A stretch of 9,092 bases of DNA. Source: Flavobacteriia bacterium. GTDB lineage: Bacteria; Bacteroidota; Bacteroidia; Flavobacteriales; Flavobacteriaceae. The stretch is from contig QNYL01000302.1 in assembly GCA_003973375.1 (NCBI GenBank), forward strand, positions 1-9,092, written 5' to 3'. Of the stretch, positions 7,091 to 9,092 are shown piece by piece; within the stretch, counting starts at the first letter, position 1, and each line of letters opens with the position of its first letter. The position numbers and the translations under genes are program-made. Under the pieces are notes generated by a model, which was given only the letters and a program-made list of their open reading frames with translations, was not told the origin of the DNA and ran no database searches.

Positions 7091-7137
7091 AATAAGAAAA
7101 AGGGTTGACCGAAACATAGTTTGCAGGTCAACCCCTT
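7091..7137 (-). terminator. Rho-independent terminator of the dipeptidase gene
   Basis: Read on the minus strand, GGTTGACC-containing arms at 7126-7137 and 7102-7110 pair over 9 perfect base pairs (GGGTTGACC/GGTCAACCC), enclose a 15-nt loop, and are followed by TTTTTCTTATT (7101-7091). It begins 22 nt after the dipeptidase stop codon and separates that gene from the LysE-like gene. Confidence 0.85.
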
Positions 7138-7159
7138 CTTTTATATTGTTATTTAGAGC

Positions 7160-7858
7160 TTATTCTACCGGAAAATCAAAGTATGTTTTTGGAAAAGGTT
7201 CATTTTTATAAGTAAAATGCCACCATTCTTTTTCGTATGATTTAAAACCTTCTTTTTCCATCCTTCGTTTTAAAAGAAGTCGTAAGGCTCTTTGGTTTTT
7301 TGTAACATACTGATAGTCGATATTTGAGATTGGATCAAAAAGATCATAAGCTCCTCCCATATTCAATACTCTGCCCGTTGTAAGCGATACAATGGTCAGA
7401 TCAACTGTGCTCCCCCGGCTGTGAGCCGATTTTTCAGCAATATAACCTAATTTAAAAAGATCTTTTTTATCAATATTAGGATAAAATTTATCTTTCATTA
7501 AAGTATCTCCTTCATCTTTTGACCACTCGATAATATCTTCTACAGCAGTCTGTGGCCGGTAAGCATCATATATCAAAAGTCCGAATCCTAATCTTTCCAG
7601 ACCATCCTGAACTTTTTTTAGGGCCATAGCAGCTTTTTTAGTGAGCATACATTTGGGTTGGTTATAGCCTTTTAAAGGTCTCCCCATGAAATTGTTCGTA
7701 CCGTAGTATCTTAGATCAACCCTAAGTTTAGGCATTAGTTCTTTTAGGTATACAAAATTCTTGTTAGCAGGCGGATCAATCTTATCCGATTGTAACTGAG
7801 TAGTAAAACTTAAAAAAGTTAATACTAAAGCAACTTTTAATATCTTTATAATTTTCAT
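7160..7858 (-). CDS. Exported D-alanyl-D-alanine dipeptidase, VanX-like (peptidase family M15D)
   Basis: The 232-residue product would hydrolyse the dipeptide D-Ala-D-Ala using one zinc ion. An N-terminal signal peptide (MKIIKILKVALVLTFLSFTT, cleavage near 24) without a lipobox Cys sends it to the periplasm. The catalytic set is complete: the DAYRP motif with Arg101, SAHSRGSTVDLT with zinc ligands His146 and Asp153, and EWWHF with the catalytic base Glu211 and zinc ligand His214, matching VanX His116, Asp123, Glu181 and His184. The conserved YYGTNNFMGRPLKGY segment (51-65) is also typical. No vanH, vanA or vanR/vanS gene is near, and VanX proteins of resistance clusters act in the cytoplasm. 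This exported form is more likely used in peptidoglycan fragment breakdown or D-Ala recovery, which is inference. The gene is monocistronic in this view, ending in a strong terminator. Confidence 0.94.
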   Translation of the reverse strand: MKIIKILKVALVLTFLSFTTQLQSDKIDPPANKNFVYLKELMPKLRVDLRYYGTNNFMGRPLKGYNQPKCMLTKKAAMALKKVQDGLERLGFGLLIYDAYRPQTAVEDIIEWSKDEGDTLMKDKFYPNIDKKDLFKLGYIAEKSAHSRGSTVDLTIVSLTTGRVLNMGGAYDLFDPISNIDYQYVTKNQRALRLLLKRRMEKEGFKSYEKEWWHFTYKNEPFPKTYFDFPVE

Positions 7859-7876
7859 AGTAATTGTTAAAGTATC

Positions 7877-7894
7877 TAAATAACGTGTTATTTA
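7877..7894. promoter_or_regulatory. Inverted repeat upstream of the dipeptidase gene, possible operator
   Basis: TAAATAACGTGTTATTTA has 8-bp perfect arms around a 2-nt centre and lies 18 nt ahead of the dipeptidase start codon (7858). Dyads of this size near a start often bind a dimeric repressor or activator. AT-richness limits the confidence. Confidence 0.35.
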
Positions 7895-7914
7895 TCGATT
7901 TATTATATTCATAC

Positions 7915-7941
7915 ATCCTGCTTTGCAAGAAAATGCAGGAT
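7915..7941. other. Hairpin in the dipeptidase upstream region
   Basis: ATCCTGC (7915-7921) and GCAGGAT (7935-7941) form a 7-bp stem with a 13-nt loop, extendable by three A-T pairs across one bulged base. No T-run follows on either strand, so it is not a standard terminator. It could be an RNA structure or the leftover end of the decayed gene next to it. Confidence 0.35.
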
Positions 7942-7976
7942 AAAGGTGAATATTTATCAATTTACCCCTTACAAGG

Positions 7977-8167
7977 ATGGAAAATAAACAGATATGCTGC
8001 TTAAAAGTAAGCTATCAAGAGGTGATGTTTTTTTTATAAAAACAAATAATGAAGATAAAAAAGCGGCTAAACCGGGAAAATACTTAGGAAATGTTATGAA
8101 ATAAGTCGACGAAAATAACGAATTTATTTTTCTAATTGCCAAGGCAAAATATTTAAGCATAGTCTAA
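7977..8167 (+). pseudogene. Possible remnant of a small plus-strand gene
   Basis: A start-like ATG at 7977 opens MENKQI, a common flavobacterial opening, but that frame stops at 8037-8039. In another frame, from ATG 7994, a hydrophilic protein-like run (SRGDVFFIKTNNEDKK, then KPGKYLGNV) reaches a TAA at 8102-8104. The same frame then continues with VDENNEFIFLIAKAKYLSIV to a stop at 8165-8167. One frameshift near 7990 plus one in-frame stop would turn a plausible gene of about 63 codons into this state. I do not recognise a family. The opposite strand carries a 63-codon frame (7969-8160) rich in Phe, Ser and Leu that reads like a shadow. The rest of the 385-bp gap between dipeptidase and nuclease genes shows only the dipeptidase upstream elements. 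Chance coding-like composition is a real alternative. Confidence 0.3.
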
Positions 8168-8243
8168 GCAATGGTTTAATATTTTAATGATGAAAAAGGG
8201 AAAAAGAACGAGTTAAAATGGCAAGTTATTCCGTAATAATTCC

Positions 8244-9023
8244 TTAACCGTAGATGTCATTCAGAATTTTAGCCAGACGAATTCCTGCGGTATAGAGTTG
8301 TTGTCTGACGGTTTCAAAATGATCATAAGAATATCGGTAACTTAATTTCTGACCAATTGTAGCCGATTGATATACTTTTTCTGCTATCAGATGGATTTCA
8401 TCAGCCCACTGATCAATACTTCCTTCCTCTTTAGCCAGGATCCATTCTTTTGAAGGTTCCACCATATTATCTGAAAGTTCAGTATAGCTCATGTTGTATT
8501 TCTCAATCATATCGTTGTCCCAAAGACGGTGCAGATTAGTACCTTTGTTAAACCATCGTACCTGAAAGTCATTACCACCTTTATCATCTGCAAGTCCTAC
8601 ATGCATGGGTTGGTGAAGGTCACCCACTAGGTGAACCAATAGTTTTAAATAGAATTCCTGATCCTGGGGACTAGTATTTTTGTCCTTTAGAATACGGATG
8701 CATTTTTCAATACCGGTTACCACATCTCCAGCAGGATTCTTTACAGATTCTTTATAGGTGGTGCCAAAGGGATAATTTACATAATGCCATACAGAGAATT
8801 TTCTGTAACGACTGTCCGATTTGATATCATCCCCAAAGGTGGAAACAAAAGCAAGTGAATATCCTTTTAAAATCTTGTCGATATTTTTTTGAGCTTTATG
8901 GCTTAAATGTTTTTGAGCAATATCTCCTATAGTTCTGTGGCCCGTGGGACCCCATTCCGGATGGTTGCCTGCAAAACTTTGAAAGCTGAAGAAAAATAAC
9001 AATAAGACAGAAAAGATTTTCAT
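8244..9023 (-). CDS. Exported S1/P1-family zinc nuclease
   Basis: This 259-residue protein is a homologue of fungal P1 and S1 nucleases, which cut single-stranded nucleic acids and remove 3'-phosphates using three zinc ions. All nine expected ligands are visible with P1-like spacing: Trp24 and His29 (EWGPTGHR), Asp65 (FGDDIK), His80 (VWHYVN), His131, Asp135 and His141 (HLVGDLHQPMH), and His165 and Asp169 (HRLWD). A signal peptide (MKIFSVLLLFFFSFQSFA, residues 1-18) directs export. In P1 the first Trp is the mature N-terminus; here five residues (GNHPE) lie between the predicted cleavage site and Trp24. The likely role is extracellular or periplasmic nucleic-acid degradation for nucleotide or phosphate supply, which is inference. 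The gene stands alone, preceded by the terminator of an off-window gene and a -7 box. Confidence 0.95.
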   Translation of the reverse strand: MKIFSVLLLFFFSFQSFAGNHPEWGPTGHRTIGDIAQKHLSHKAQKNIDKILKGYSLAFVSTFGDDIKSDSRYRKFSVWHYVNYPFGTTYKESVKNPAGDVVTGIEKCIRILKDKNTSPQDQEFYLKLLVHLVGDLHQPMHVGLADDKGGNDFQVRWFNKGTNLHRLWDNDMIEKYNMSYTELSDNMVEPSKEWILAKEEGSIDQWADEIHLIAEKVYQSATIGQKLSYRYSYDHFETVRQQLYTAGIRLAKILNDIYG

Positions 9024-9046
9024 GTTAAAATATTTAAATGAGGAGG

Positions 9047-9054
9047 CAAAAGTA
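9047..9054 (-). promoter_or_regulatory. Probable -7 promoter box of the nuclease gene
   Basis: On the minus strand TACTTTTG matches the TAnnTTTG consensus exactly and ends 23 nt ahead of the nuclease ATG (9023). No TTTG is seen at the -33 distance, which falls inside the upstream terminator hairpin, so the assignment rests on one element. Confidence 0.45.
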
Positions 9055-9056
9055 AC

Positions 9057-9086
9057 AAAAAAAGAGGGGTTTATGTCCCCTCTTTT
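9057..9086 (-). terminator. Strong rho-independent terminator of an off-window gene
   Basis: AAAAGAGGGG and CCCCTCTTTT pair over 10 perfect base pairs around a 7-nt loop (9070-9076). On the minus strand the stem is extended by a T-run (9059-9057) giving seven T in all. It most likely ends a minus-strand gene lying beyond 9092. The plus-strand reading also ends in a T-rich arm, so it could act in both directions. Confidence 0.8.
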
Positions 9087-9092
9087 CTAAAT

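Noticed and set aside
7160..7858. Vancomycin-resistance locus
   Set aside because: The VanX-like enzyme has a signal peptide and no vanH, vanA or vanRS neighbours, so a resistance cluster is not supported.
7969..8160. 63-codon minus-strand frame opposite the possible gene remnant
   Set aside because: Its Phe/Ser/Leu-rich composition is what antisense of Lys/Glu-rich coding DNA gives, and it shows no recognisable motif.
1..9092. CRISPR array, tRNA, rRNA, insertion sequence or phage genes
   Set aside because: No regularly spaced repeats, cloverleaf, transposase motif or terminal inverted repeats with target duplications were seen.

Overview
The window reads as chromosomal DNA from a member of the Bacteroidota, most likely class Flavobacteriia. 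The base composition is AT-rich, Shine-Dalgarno sequences are absent, TAnnTTTG-type -7 boxes sit in front of dnaB and the nuclease gene, and the gene families (DUF3810, the so-called 'asparagine synthetase B' family, flavobacterial-type M48 and TrmH proteins) are typical of that class. This placement is inference from sequence character and family knowledge; no 16S or marker search was possible. There are no rRNA or tRNA genes, CRISPR arrays, transposases or phage genes.

Layout. Left block, minus strand: a TrmH/SpoU-family RNA 2'-O-methyltransferase (956-1756) followed 39 nt downstream by an M48 (Ste24-like) membrane metallopeptidase whose C-terminus runs off the left edge (1-916). A 445-bp non-coding stretch (1757-2201) follows, built of AT-rich inverted repeats, a repeated ACGCAAAG word and a pyrimidine-rich heptamer repeat. 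Next comes a minus-strand DUF3810 membrane protein (2202-3272) that carries its own HExxH metalloprotease-like motif.

Centre, plus strand: the replicative helicase gene dnaB (3567-5090) and, 12 nt later in the same frame, a secreted protein of the family usually labelled 'asparagine synthetase B' (5103-6374, TTG start). The sequence does not support that name and looks more like a class I amidotransferase/ThuA-type fold. The dnaB upstream region holds several TTGTTAA/TTAACAA elements and a -7 box almost touching the start codon.

Right block, minus strand: a LysE-like membrane protein (6396-7028, convergent with the previous gene), a VanX-like periplasmic D-Ala-D-Ala dipeptidase (7160-7858) with a clear terminator, a short plus-strand stretch that looks like a decayed gene (7977-8167), and an exported S1/P1 zinc nuclease (8244-9023). 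A strong hairpin terminator for an off-window gene lies at the right edge.

Overall this is an ordinary core-genome neighbourhood: replication (DnaB), RNA modification, and several membrane or exported hydrolases (M48, DUF3810, VanX-like, S1/P1) that could serve envelope turnover and nutrient salvage. I do not see a coherent new multi-gene system. The items most worth a second look are the DUF3810 metalloprotease motif, the doubtful 'asparagine synthetase B' label, the SSB-like tail of DnaB, the dnaB promoter and its palindromes, and the possible gene remnant at 7977-8167.
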